64,000 nt of DNA, taken from Apium graveolens. Lineage: Eukaryota > Streptophyta > Magnoliopsida > Apiales > Apiaceae. Location of the stretch: the NCBI RefSeq assembly GCF_009905375.1, contig NC_133650.1, positions 141,787,135-141,851,134 of the forward strand, read 5' to 3'. Positions 1-10,041 of the stretch are shown here, piece by piece. The number at the start of each line of letters is the position of its first letter. Position 1 is the first letter of the stretch. The notes under the pieces were generated by a model. That model was not told where the DNA came from, made no database searches, and saw nothing but the letters and a program-made list of their open reading frames with translations. Made by a program: the position numbers and the translations under genes.

Positions 1-1
1 G

Positions 2-2380
2 CTTCCAACCTATTTCTGGGCTGAAGCTGTGCAGACTGCTTGTTTTACTCAAAATGCAACACTCATTAACAAGCATGGAAAAACACCATATGAGATGGTG
101 AAGAAAAAGAAGCCAAATCTGAAATATTTTCATGTATTTGGATGCAAGTTTTTTGTTCTCAAGACTCATCCTGAACAGCTATCAAAGTTTGATCTAAAAG
201 CTGATGAAGGAATCTTTGTTGGATATCCACTTTCCACAAAAGCCTTCAGAGTCTATAATTTGAGAACAAAAGTGGTCATGGAATCTATCAATGTCTCTTT
301 TGATGACAAGAAGATCACTGGTCTTAAAGATTTCGTTGACCATGATCAGCTGAGATTTGAAAATGAAGACTCATATTCTGATACTGAAAATCCTGACAGT
401 CTAAGTCCTGATACTGCAAACTCTGATGGATTAAACTCTGATGTTATTGAAACTGTGGTGACTACGTTAAATGACGATGCCCCTATGCAGGGGGAGCATA
501 CTCAAAATCCTACCACATCTCAAGAAACATTCGAACATGCATCTGGCTCTTCAAGTTCTGATTCGTCAAGTTCTGATAAGCCAAGTTCTGATAATACTGA
601 AAATCTAAATACTGAAGAATCCAACTCGGAAAGCATAGTTTCAGGGGGAGCATCAAAAAATGAAAATGAAGATAGCATGGATCATGGGGGAGCATCCAGT
701 TCTAGAGAAAACCTTCCATCTGCAAGGAAGTAGACAAAATCACATACACCTGATTTGATAATTGGAAATCCTGATGCAGGTGTCAGAACTAGAACAGGTA
801 CTTCAAATGAGTGTCTTTACAATTCTTTTCTCTCTCAGAATGAGCCAAGGAAAGTGGAAGAAGCTCTTCAAGATGCTGATTGGGTGCAAGCAATGCAGGA
901 AGAGTTGAATGAATTTGAAAGAAACAAAGTCTAGACCCTAGTCCCAAGACCAAAGAATAGATCTGTTGTTGGTACAAAGTGGGTATTCAGAAACAAAACT
1001 GACAGTGATGGCATAATTACAAGGAATAAGGCAAGGCTAGTTGCAAAAGGATATTCTCAACATGAGGGAATTGATTATGATGAAACATTTGCACCAGTTG
1101 CTAGGTTAGAAGCCATAAGGATATTTTTGGCTTATGCTGCTCACAAAAAGTTTACTGTCTTTCAAATGGATGTGAAAAGTGCTTTTCTAAATGGAGAATT
1201 GAAGGAAGAGGTATATGTTGAACAACCTCCAGGTTTTGTAGATACCATACATTCAGATTATGTCTACAGACTTGACAAAGCACTTTATGGACTTAAGCAA
1301 GCTCCTAGAGCATGGTATGAGACTTTAGCTCAGTTTCTTCTGGAAAGTGGATTCAACAGAGGGACAATAGACAAAACACTGTTCTACCTCAACCATGGAA
1401 AGGACTTACTTCTGGTCCAGATTTATGTTGATGATATCATTTTTGGATCTACAAATGACAAACTTTGCAAGAAGTTTGCCAAACTTATGCAGTCAAGATA
1501 TCAGATGAGTATGATGGGGAAACTTAGCTATTTTCTGGGCCTTCAAGTCAAGCAGAATGAGGAAGGCACTTTTATTTGTCAAACCAAGTACACCAGAAAC
1601 TTGCTAAAGAAATTTGGAATGCAAGATTGTTCAAGTGCATCCACTCCAATGGCCACTATAACAAAACTGGATAAGGATACCGGTAAATCAGTAGATATTA
1701 CTGACTACAGAGGTATGATTGGCTCTCTACTCTATCTAACTGCTAGTAGACCTGATATCATGTATGCTACCTGTCTTTGTGCAAGATTTCAAGCAGATCC
1801 AAGAGAACCTCACTTAACAGCTGTAAAAAGAATCTTTAAGTATCTTAAAGGAACAGCTGCTCTGGGATTATGGTATCCTAGAGAATCAGATTTTAAACTA
1901 ATAGGTTACTCAGATGCAGATTTTGCAGGTTGCAAAATTGACAGGAAAAGCACAAGTGGAAGCTGCCAATTTCTTGGAGGCAGATTGGTTTCTTGGTACA
2001 GCAAGAAACAAAAGTCAATTTCCACATCAACTGCAGAAGCAGAGTATATTGCTGCAGGAAGCTGTTGTGCACAGATTCTTTGGATGAAGAATCAGTTACT
2101 GGATTATGGGTTAACATATTTCAAAATCCCTATTTACTGTGATAATCAAAGTGCTATTGCTATGACAGGTAATCCAGTTCAACACTCAATAACAAAGCAC
2201 ATCAGCATCAGGTACCACTTCATCAGGGAACATGTGGATGAAGGTACAGTGGAATTGCATTTTGTTCCCACAGATCAACAGTTGGCAGATATCTTCACAA
2301 AACCATTATGTGAAGCTACTTTTACAAGATTGGTAAATGAACTTGGAATGGTTTCAGGTTCCTTCTCTAAATCTGCTTAG
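2..2380 (+). pseudogene. pol: copia pol: integrase C-terminus, RT, RNase H (element A)
   Basis: One reading frame runs from the left edge to a stop at 2378-2380, broken by two in-frame TAG codons at 731-733 and 932-934. Both fall where copia relatives carry Trp, so each is probably TGG to TAG. The first part is the integrase C-terminal region with the FVGY motif, followed by an acidic Ser/Asp-rich linker. RT follows, with [20 protein letters not shown] and the catalytic YVDD at 1424-1435. RNase H is recognisable from [25 protein letters not shown] and the ADIFTKPL tail. The polyprotein would copy the element RNA and integrate the cDNA. Without the two stops the visible part would be complete, so decay is recent or mild. 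The integrase catalytic core lies outside the window. Confidence 0.93.
544..600 (+). repeat. Short tandem motif AAGTTCTGAT in pol linker
   Basis: Three copies of AAGTTCTGAT occur about 15 bases apart and encode Ser-Ser-Asp each time. The same decamer recurs in the spacer, the LTR (reverse-complement-like form) and the env-like ORF of this element. See the separate finding. Confidence 0.7.
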
Positions 2381-3810
2381 ACTTGTTCTGTGTTTTCAGA
2401 CTTTATGCTCAGTATTTACAGAATTCATCTCATTGTGTATTCTGTGCTTAATTGATAAATGTCTTTAAGTACTGACTGTTGTTTGATATATGTTTCTAAC
2501 CTCTCATAAGTGATATGTCTGTTCTACTACCTATTCAATCCTATAAGGATAACTGTGCTAGATACTGACCTAGTAGTCTTCAATAAACAAATGATTACAT
2601 GGAAGAAGTAATTATTTCAGTGGAAATCTTATGACACTAGCAAATTCTGATAACTGAGCTTAGTTAAGTTCACTTTGTATATCTTATTACTAAGTCACAA
2701 ATTAGAATAATGCTACTCATCTGTTAAGTTCTGATACTAGTAAAACTGCTGAATGTACTAAGTGCTGATAGACCTCTCTTATCAAAAGCAAAAGCAAAAA
2801 GATCAAAGATTAAAATCAGGTACTCCTTTGAGATCTAGAGTAAAAATGTGGAAGGGACGACCCAAGTGCATTCCTGTTATTAAGTAAATATGCATCAGAA
2901 AAGCAAAATATTATCTTGGTGACTTTTCACACTCTATGATTACTGGAGAAATACTCTGAAAATAGCATAAATTCTGATAAACAGTCGTGACTCACTTACA
3001 CTGAGAAGCCACTGTAAAATAGAATTTCAAAAGATGCATAAAATTAGCACAAAACAGTTGAGGTGGACTCAAGTATAAACTCATTCTTCAGTCGGTTTCA
3101 GGACAATGACAGATCTTTAGCAAAATTTTAGTTATGCCTTATTTCTAAGATGTACTGCAGTGAATCAGACTTTACTCTTTGTCTGTTTTTAGCTTAATGC
3201 ACACACTAATCACTCCATCTGAATGATGAAAATTTCTGTGGTGGTCTATGTTATTCTAGATAAAACAGTCAATGTGTCATTATTGCACAAATTCCGAGGA
3301 CAAGTTCTAAGTTACACGTTCTGATGATTAAGTACTGACGTCCATAACTCAGAACTTGTATGAGTATTTACTAAGATAGGCATTCCTTTTTCGAGTTAAG
3401 AAATTATGTTCTGATGACTGTTAAGTTCTGGTATAGGTCTAAGTTCTGATTTCTCAGTCTAATCCTTTACTTGGCTTATCTTTGAATAAAATTTGATAAC
3501 AGTCTCAGTTTGTACTCGAATATGTTGAAGTGGAAGATTAATAGTCACTGTGATTAGGATTAATGGTATTTGTACTTGAACAGACCACTGTTTCTTGTGT
3601 TTTGTGCGGTCTAGACCATGCTTCCTCTTTCCAATGACTGTTATTCTTTTTCAAAGTCTAGGGAGACGAGGTAGAATTAATTCTACCTGTCAGCATTAAA
3701 TATCTTTGCGTCTCTTGGCATTCTCTTGCCTATATAAGCAACCACTTCACATCAGTCTTTCCATCACATTCTTCTCACACACTTATCCTCCTTCTTCTAT
3801 CAAAAACACA
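2381..3810 (+). other. Non-coding spacer between pol and small ORF, element A
   Basis: I see no convincing coding sequence. The stretch is AT-rich and contains many variants of the motif AAGTTCTGAT or AAGTACTGA (for example near 2726, 3318 and 3440). The counterpart in copy B is 61602-63037 on the minus strand, with similar length and recognisably related sequence. The spacer is therefore a regular part of the element. A TATA-like stretch near 3731 (CTATATAAG) lies about 80 bases before the small ORF start, and the same context is seen upstream of the ORF in copy B (near 61680). It could be an internal promoter for a subgenomic transcript, but this is inference. Confidence 0.6.
3729..3740 (+). 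promoter_or_regulatory. Possible internal TATA box before small ORF (element A)
   Basis: GCCTATATAAGC lies about 75 bases upstream of the ATG at 3811. Copy B has the mirrored equivalent (GCTTATATAGGC near 61677-61688) at a similar distance from its small ORF. Conservation of both position and sequence suggests a promoter for a transcript covering the downstream ORFs. Transcription has not been shown. Confidence 0.4.
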
Positions 3811-4086
3811 ATGGTTCGATACAACATGTTTTTGAACAACCAAACCTTCACAATGGAGCTAAGTTGTGCCGATTGGCAGCAGGAGTGGCATGTAACAACC
3901 ATTCCTGAGGAGATCTGGGATTCTGTCCCACAGGAGGTGCTAACTCACCTTCTATTCTTCTATATGGATTACCATTGCCATCTGGAGTGATTGGAGGAGG
4001 AAAGGCGGGAAGCTATCCGTCAGCAAGAGCGAATCATACGACTTGCCATCTTATTCGTCGAAGATAGGAAGAGGAAGATGACTTAA
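3811..4086 (+). pseudogene. Small conserved retroelement ORF (element A copy, one stop)
   Basis: The ATG at 3811 opens a reading frame starting MVRYNMFLNNQTF and containing ELSCADWQQEWHV. It is interrupted by TGA at 3988-3990 and continues in frame through RREAIRQQERIIRLAILF to a TAA at 4084-4086. Copy B carries the same ORF uninterrupted (61392-61601, 69 residues). Relative to B, copy A has extra residues (about 20) around the stop, so either A gained or B lost a short stretch. The C-terminal half is charged and probably helical. I do not recognise the family. It lies between pol and the env-like ORF in both copies. It could be a small accessory protein of the element or a leader peptide. 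Confidence 0.6.
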
Positions 4087-4774
4087 TCTCGTCTTCTTCC
4101 TGTTCTTCTTCATCTTCAGCTTTGTCAGGCTTCTTAGCTAGGACTAAAGCTGTTGACGTTAGGATTAGAAGCTTAGGGAAAATCTTGTATAAGTATTGAT
4201 GTCATTTCCATTTCATAAATGTATTGACTTGATATATTAATGAAAATTGTTTTTACTTCAAGATTTTGTCTCTGAGTTATTTTATCTTGTGTTGATAAAT
4301 CCTGATTGATATTCTGATGACCATTTAAATTGTGCTTTTATTTAAGTTCTGATTCTCTGTCAGCACTTATTCATCGAAATTATCTCGGTCATTTTTAACA
4401 TGATTTATTTTCAGAATATTAATGTTGCAGTGACAAATAATTCAATCAGTGCTAACGGTTTAAATTTTGAATTAAAACTGTTTCTCTTGATTAAAGGAAC
4501 GGTTTTTCCTTGAAACAAGGCAACTGGGTAAGTAATCATTCCTGTTTTCTCGAGCCCAGTAACTATCCGTTATTACTGAATGTCTGACAGGTGTCCAACG
4601 GTAATATTTTTTTTGTATAAGTCAGCAGAGAGAAGATTTCTGTAATCTTTTTAATTTCTTCATCTTTTATCTCTCTTCTTACTTTTACTCTCCTTCACTT
4701 TACTATTTCCGTTGTTTTCATACAGATATTATATCAAACACCTATCAGGCATACTTAATTCTCAATTTTTTCAC
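4087..4774 (+). other. Non-coding spacer between small ORF and env-like ORF
   Basis: An AT-rich stretch with no coding signal. It ends in a pyrimidine-rich run (about 4640-4715) just before the env-like ATG. The equivalent of the segment holding GTCCAACGGTAA is also present upstream of the env-like ORF in copy B (near 60840-60860, reversed), so this leader is conserved between copies. Confidence 0.5.
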
Positions 4775-7700
4775 ATGGCACCAAAGGATTTAATCATTGA
4801 TGGAGCTAACTTTGTTCCAAACAACTATGCTGCAATTCTTGATCATGCTGAAGCTCCATCTGAATTGCACTTTGTGCAAGATCTTCTTGCACATAGTGAG
4901 GTTGGGTACGCCTTAACTCAGCCTGAATTATTTTCAAGTCAACAAGTTCTGAGGTTCTGGAGGACTGGCGTTTTTGATGATGGTGGTAACCGTGGAACTC
5001 CCAGTATTATCTTCCAAGTGGGTGATTCATCTTTTATAGTCACTCCTGGTACAGTACGCAGGGCTTTACATCTTCCCGAGGATTGTACTTTCTCAGTTCC
5101 AGAGGACTCAGCCCTTCGGGAGTTAATGGCTGAATTGGGATATGAAAAGAGTCTGACGAAACTTGGACAGTTGAAAATGGGCTAATATCAGAAGAGAATG
5201 GAGTTTCTTCTTTGATTGCATCACCAAAGCTTTTGGGAACAAATGTTCAAATTTTGATGCTATCCCAATTCTGAGTCAGCACATAGGGTATGCTATTATC
5301 CATCAAACTCATTTTGATTTTGCAACTGGAATAATTGGTTTTATTGGGGATAGGATGACAGAGGATCGAGATGTTGTTTATTTTGCTAGATTCTGTCAAC
5401 TTATTTACACTTACTGTACTGATGAACCTCAGTTAGTCAGCACTCAAACCCCACCTTTTAAGGTTGCAAAAAGGTACTTTCACGACCTGATAAATGCTGA
5501 CACAAAGAAATCAATGGTGAGACAATTACAGATTCCTCAGTCTGTGAAACAGATTATGGTAAATGCTGATCCTGCTACTTACAAATCTGTTTACTCAAAT
5601 GTTCAACCAACTCACCATAACCAAAATCTATCAACCTCAGTACCTACCTCTCATTCTACTCAACCTACCCTCAGAACTTATCTCAAATCCTATCTCTCCA
5701 CTTCACAGACTGCTCAACCTTCTTCTTCAGCACCTACTGTGAAGCCTACATCCTCTAAGCCAAAGAGAACAAAGACTGTTCCTCAAACACCTCAAAAGAG
5801 GAGGAGATTTACTTTGAGAGATGAATCAGATTCTGAGGAACAGATTCCTTCTTCAGAACCTGTGGTGGTTGAAGCTGAGAACGCAACTTCTCAGAAGGAT
5901 TCTGCAATTGGGGGTTCTAGGCTTCTCAAGAGGATTAGACGCATGATAGTTCTTGAAACTCCCAAGGAATCCAAATCAACAAGGAAGTACAAGAAACAGA
6001 GGGTACAAAGGCCATTTTCAGATGATGAGGAGGAAGCAGCTAAGGAAGGGGATCAGGAATCTCTGTTCTCACAAGACAAGGAATTTGCTCCAGTCACTTC
6101 TTCTCCATCAACTCCATCTCAGGAAGCTGTATCTGACAAGGCTAACTCACCATCTGCGTCTCTTGTTGATCCAGGCACAAGTGCTGAAATTGATATTCAG
6201 AACCTGGTTGTGCCTGAAATACTTTTCTTAGAAGCTCCAACAGCAAATAATACTTCTACAACACCTGTTATTGATGCTGTTCAAACTCCAGAGTTATCAA
6301 CAACACCTTCTCTGCATCAAGATGCTGATGATCAGATTTTAGGTGAGCATCAGGATATGGCTGTTGATCAGAACTTAGTATCAGATCAGCAATTAGAGGA
6401 TGCTGAAGCCTCCATTGCTACTCACTCTGTTGTCTTATCAGAAGATACTGATTCTTTAAGTTCTGATGCTGCAAATGTTGGAGATACTGGTGAAGCTGCT
6501 ACAACTGTAGATGCTGATGAAGCAGGTCCTTCAGGACATACTCCTCCACCGACTCTTCCTAAGTCTGAACTGGTAAATGAGTTTGTTATCAGGGATGCAC
6601 CAGTACCTTGGAGTGAAACTCCTGCAGGTCAGGAGTGGACTAAGGAATGGAACTCAGTTTCATGTGTTCCAAATGCTTTACATCTTGCTGAGCACTTGAC
6701 TAAAGCTGATGAAATGTTAAATTCTGATGATTTTAAAACCCAGCTTAGAGTCACTGCATTGAGTACTAAACATCTACAAGGTCTTCATTCCAATACTCAT
6801 GCAGAGCTACACAAGATTCAGGAGAACTTTATCAAACAGGAACAAGTTTGGAAAATTGATAAGAAAAAGTTCTTCCAACCTACCATTGACAGGGTTGCTT
6901 ATATTGAGAAAACTCAAGAGAAACAACAAGCACAGATTGATCAAATTCTGACAAATCAAGCTTCTCAGCAATCGCAACTTACTGAAATCCAGACCTCAGT
7001 GGAACGACTTATCTCTCTTTTATTACCTGCTAATGCCAAAAGGGGGGAGAAGGTAATTAAGTCCAAATGCAAAACCAACAAGACACTGCAAGGAAAGGAT
7101 GATGGAAAAGATGACCAAGGAACCTCTGGAATGGGTAGTGGTCATAGTCAAGGTAGAAGGTTTACATCAAGACAAGCTAGTCACAGAACAAGTTCTGATA
7201 CTGGGAAAAGAATAAGTTCTGCTGCTGGTAAAAGGATAAGTTCTGATGAACTTCTAGATCTTGATGAGGAAATGTCAAGACAGTTATTTCTTCAAGAAAA
7301 TCCAGGGATGGACTTGGAAAGTTTAAAGGAAGAAGAAGCCAGACTTAAATCAAAGAAAGTCACATCTAAATCTGAAGCTTCTAGTAAAAAGTTACTTCCA
7401 AAACCTAAAGGCATTGTGATCAAAGAAAGGATACATACTGAAGCAACTTTGGCTAGATCACAACCACAGATAGATCCAAGATCCAAGGGTAAAGAAAAGG
7501 TTGGTGAACTGATCAAGCCTTATGTACCTCCTGAGGAAGAAGAAATTATTGATGAAAAAGATGATCTTGCTCTGACTACAAGAAAAGTTCTTAAAACAAC
7601 CTCTGACATGGCTCAAGTTGTTCAGAGTCAAGAAATTGTAAGTTCTGATATTCAGAAGAAGCAAGTAACCTCTGACAGTGCTCAAGTTAACTTGATATCA

Positions 7701-8498
7701 GAAAATAGATCTAAAACACTCCTACCAGGATTCACTAAAGCAAAACAGACTCAATCTTTGAAGACTACTGCAAGTGGTTTTGAAGCAAGTTTTGAAGCAA
7801 GAGTAGTTACTGGAAAGGAAGCTAGAGATAAAACTGGATTGGGAAGTGCTGATGAAAGAAGAGTACACAACACTACCAATGATCCAACTTCCTTGAGTGA
7901 ACCAGGTATTGGAGCAACTCCTGAGAGATTGAATCAACTGGAATCTGTACAGATGGTTTACCATACCTACTTGAAAGAATACATCATGTTGTATTTCATG
8001 ACAGATGGTAGGGTTTATCATATAAGGCAAAATGCCATTCCTTTGAAGTATTTTGAAGAATTGGAGCATGTACTTTTCTTACTTCAAGTGGATGACAGAA
8101 TAACAGAGACTGCTGCAAACTACTTAAAAGAACAGATTCAGAGACAGAAAAGGCTTTATTCTGTTAAGTCTGACAGCATATATGTTCCAAAGTACAGAGA
8201 TCACAATGATGATATTGTTGATATGAAGCCTAATACTGCACAGATCAGAACGTATCTTGGTATTAAGGGACTTGAATTCAATCTTGAATCTGACAAAGCT
8301 TATGTCATAAGACTAGATCAGGAGTTAAGAAAAGCAAAGATTAATGATCTCAGAGCTGCAATCTTTCAAACCGGTGAAGATACTGCAGAGCTTAAAGATG
8401 TTAAAAGGAGAATGATTGATGAACTAAGATATGCTGAGAAATGTTTGTTGAAGAACTATCTCAGAACAACTCCTGACATCAGAGAGATCAGAAAATGA
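4775..8498 (+). pseudogene. Large env-like / additional ORF of SIRE-type element (copy A)
   Basis: The ATG at 4775 starts MAPKDLIIDGANFVPNN. The frame breaks near 5180, where A has one extra base compared with copy B, and resumes open from about 5184 to a TGA at 8496-8498. Apart from this frameshift the ORF is about 1240 codons long and otherwise intact. The first 230 residues form a compact domain also found in copies B and C (key run RREWSFFFDCITKAF). The middle is long, low-complexity, Ser/Thr/Pro/Gln-rich and acidic, with predicted coiled-coil stretches. The last 200 residues are conserved (YFEELEHVLFLLQVDDR, DLRAAIFQ). I see no obvious signal peptide or transmembrane segment, so calling it an envelope protein rests only on its position. 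Function is unknown. Confidence 0.8.
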
Positions 8499-8692
8499 AG
8501 AAGCCAAGTCGAAGATCTACAACTTCTTAAATTATGATATTTATACAGATTGAAGTTGTTATCAGAAGTTGAAATTGGTAAAAACTTTAAGGACTGTAAG
8601 TTGTAGTTATCTAGTCTATTTCTCATGCATTTGTACTTAATGTTTTTGACATCATCAAATATCTGTTAAACTTGTATATTTTGTTAATTTAC
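8499..8692 (+). other. Untranslated stretch between env-like ORF and polypurine tract
   Basis: About 190 bases of AT-rich sequence between the stop codon and the polypurine tract. No coding signal. The equivalent in copy B is 56761-56950. Confidence 0.5.
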
Positions 8693-8706
8693 AAGTTGGG
8701 GGAGAT
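8693..8706 (+). promoter_or_regulatory. Polypurine tract, element A
   Basis: AAGTTGGGGGAGAT directly abuts the TGTTAG start of the 3' LTR. It would prime plus-strand cDNA synthesis. The same tract is present, mirrored, beside the LTR of copy B, and in a close form beside D and C. Confidence 0.9.
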
Positions 8707-9320
8707 TGTTAGATATATTTGATAATGTCATGGCTAATATGTTTTATGTTTAGCTTTCAGATCTTATGTGAACAGGATAAATCAGTACTTAACTGTTGAT
8801 CAGTACTTATACTGGAAGTCAGGACTTAAGGATATCAGTACTTATATTATCAGGAGATAATCATCAGAAGATAGATATCAGAACTTAAGTGCTGAAGGAC
8901 AATCAGATAAGGACAGTAGCTGATTAAAGGAAAGAAGATCGAGATAAACATAAGAAGAGATATGCATGAAGAAGGAATTCCGTGAAGAATGGAATACTTG
9001 GAAGAAAAGATATCTGATTGATATATTTTAGGAAGCAGAATTATATTCTATATCAATTAGCGATTATCTTGTAACTGTGTAGTATATAAACACAGGCATA
9101 GGGTTTACACTATAAGTGTTATCATTATCGAAGTTATTATTCTATATAACCCTTGCAGCTCTCGTGATATTTGTTCATCACTGAGAGGTAACAGTTCCAT
9201 ACTGTAACAGAGTTTATTGTTTCAATAAAATTTGTTTTTTGTTACTTAAGTTCTTAAAGTTCGATTTGAGTGTACTATACACTGTATTCACCCCCTCTAC
9301 AGTGTGTGTGTGACCTAACA
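8707..9320 (+). repeat. 3' LTR of element A (614 bp)
   Basis: The LTR starts TGTTAGATAT and ends GACCTAACA, with terminal TG..CA. Its near twin is the 611-bp LTR of copy B at 56136-56746 (minus). The 5' half (U3) carries several copies of ATCAGTACTTA or ATCAGAACTTA. A TATA box (TATATAAA, 9083-9090) lies about 240 bases before the LTR end. A run of CACCCCCTCTACAG stands close to the 3' end, as in B and D. Confidence 0.92.
9083..9090 (+). promoter_or_regulatory. TATA box of LTR A
   Basis: TATATAAA in the LTR, preceded by the repeated U3 motif. Copies B and D have a TATA sequence at the corresponding place (56365-56372 reversed, 12171-12177). Confidence 0.6.
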
Positions 9321-10041
9321 AATGCTTTATCAATGTTAATTATGATTAAGTTTTTATTGAAATACAATGATTATCATATTAAATCATTTTAGAATTGGAT
9401 GGTTTGATAAATGTGGACCAGATTCATGGTTAGACCAGATTCGTGGTCATAATAGGCCAATGCCTGCATTGAATCCAGTATAGAGAGCAGAGCTGTGTGC
9501 CTTGCTCGGGGTTAGTGTGTGACTGATCAGCAGCCTAACCTTGGTTTTTAAAATAAAATGTGAATATCCAATTCTAATCCTTGCTTATCAAGAAACTTGA
9601 TTCTTCTGAATCATTTCAATTGATCATCGTTTAACTTCAGTTATTGCTATTATGACTTGCTGAGCTAGTTAGCTCACTCTTGCAAATCTTTTTATGTTAT
9701 CCTACAGTTGAAAAGGAAATTGTTGGTAATGAGGATTCCCAGTCCAATGTGTGAGCTAGGATTCCAGGTTAAGTTGGATTAAGCTAGCAGGAGCTTTATA
9801 TTGTAGCTGAGTTATGGAAGATTGTAAAAATGACATCATTATCAGTTGTAAGTGGAACTAGTTGGGATTTGGTACGATGTAATAAAAGTTAAGGTTGTGG
9901 CTTGATTTCATACTTTAACCAGTTGAGATCCGTGGTATTGTAAAGAAGGGTCAATGCATATAATATTTTATATCCAGGTTTTTATATTTTGTGTGTGTGT
10001 TGTGAACCCCAAACTTCTGACCTGAGTTTGGAGGGCGTCAC
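9321..10041 (+). repeat. 3' fragment of a Ty3/gypsy LTR
   Basis: The fragment ends GGAGGGCGTCACA, a typical end of a plant chromovirus LTR, directly before sequence belonging to element D. Its left part is cut by element A, so the rest of this LTR lies beyond the window. It contains the usual GTTAGCTCACTC-type stretch (near 9670) seen in Tekay-like LTRs. No coding sequence is visible. Whether it is a solo LTR or part of a full element cannot be decided here. Confidence 0.6.

Larger units (their letters stand above)
1..9320 (+). mobile_element. SIRE/Maximus-like Ty1/copia element A (5' end outside window)
   Basis: This is a plus-strand copia element whose 5' LTR, gag, protease and most of integrase lie left of the window. 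Visible in order are integrase C-terminus, RT and RNase H (to 2380), a spacer with a small ORF, a large env-like ORF (4775-8498), a polypurine tract and the 3' LTR. An additional long ORF downstream of pol is the hallmark of the SIRE/Maximus lineage. Copy B (56136-64000, minus) has the same layout, which supports treating all parts as one element. It inserted into a gypsy LTR fragment; the base run after the LTR is AATGC, but the matching target-site copy lies outside the window. Lineage assignment is inference from layout and pol reading. Confidence 0.85.

Noticed and set aside
4775..8498. True viral-type envelope glycoprotein
   Set aside because: No signal peptide, membrane segment or cleavage-like region is visible; only the position after pol supports the name env-like.
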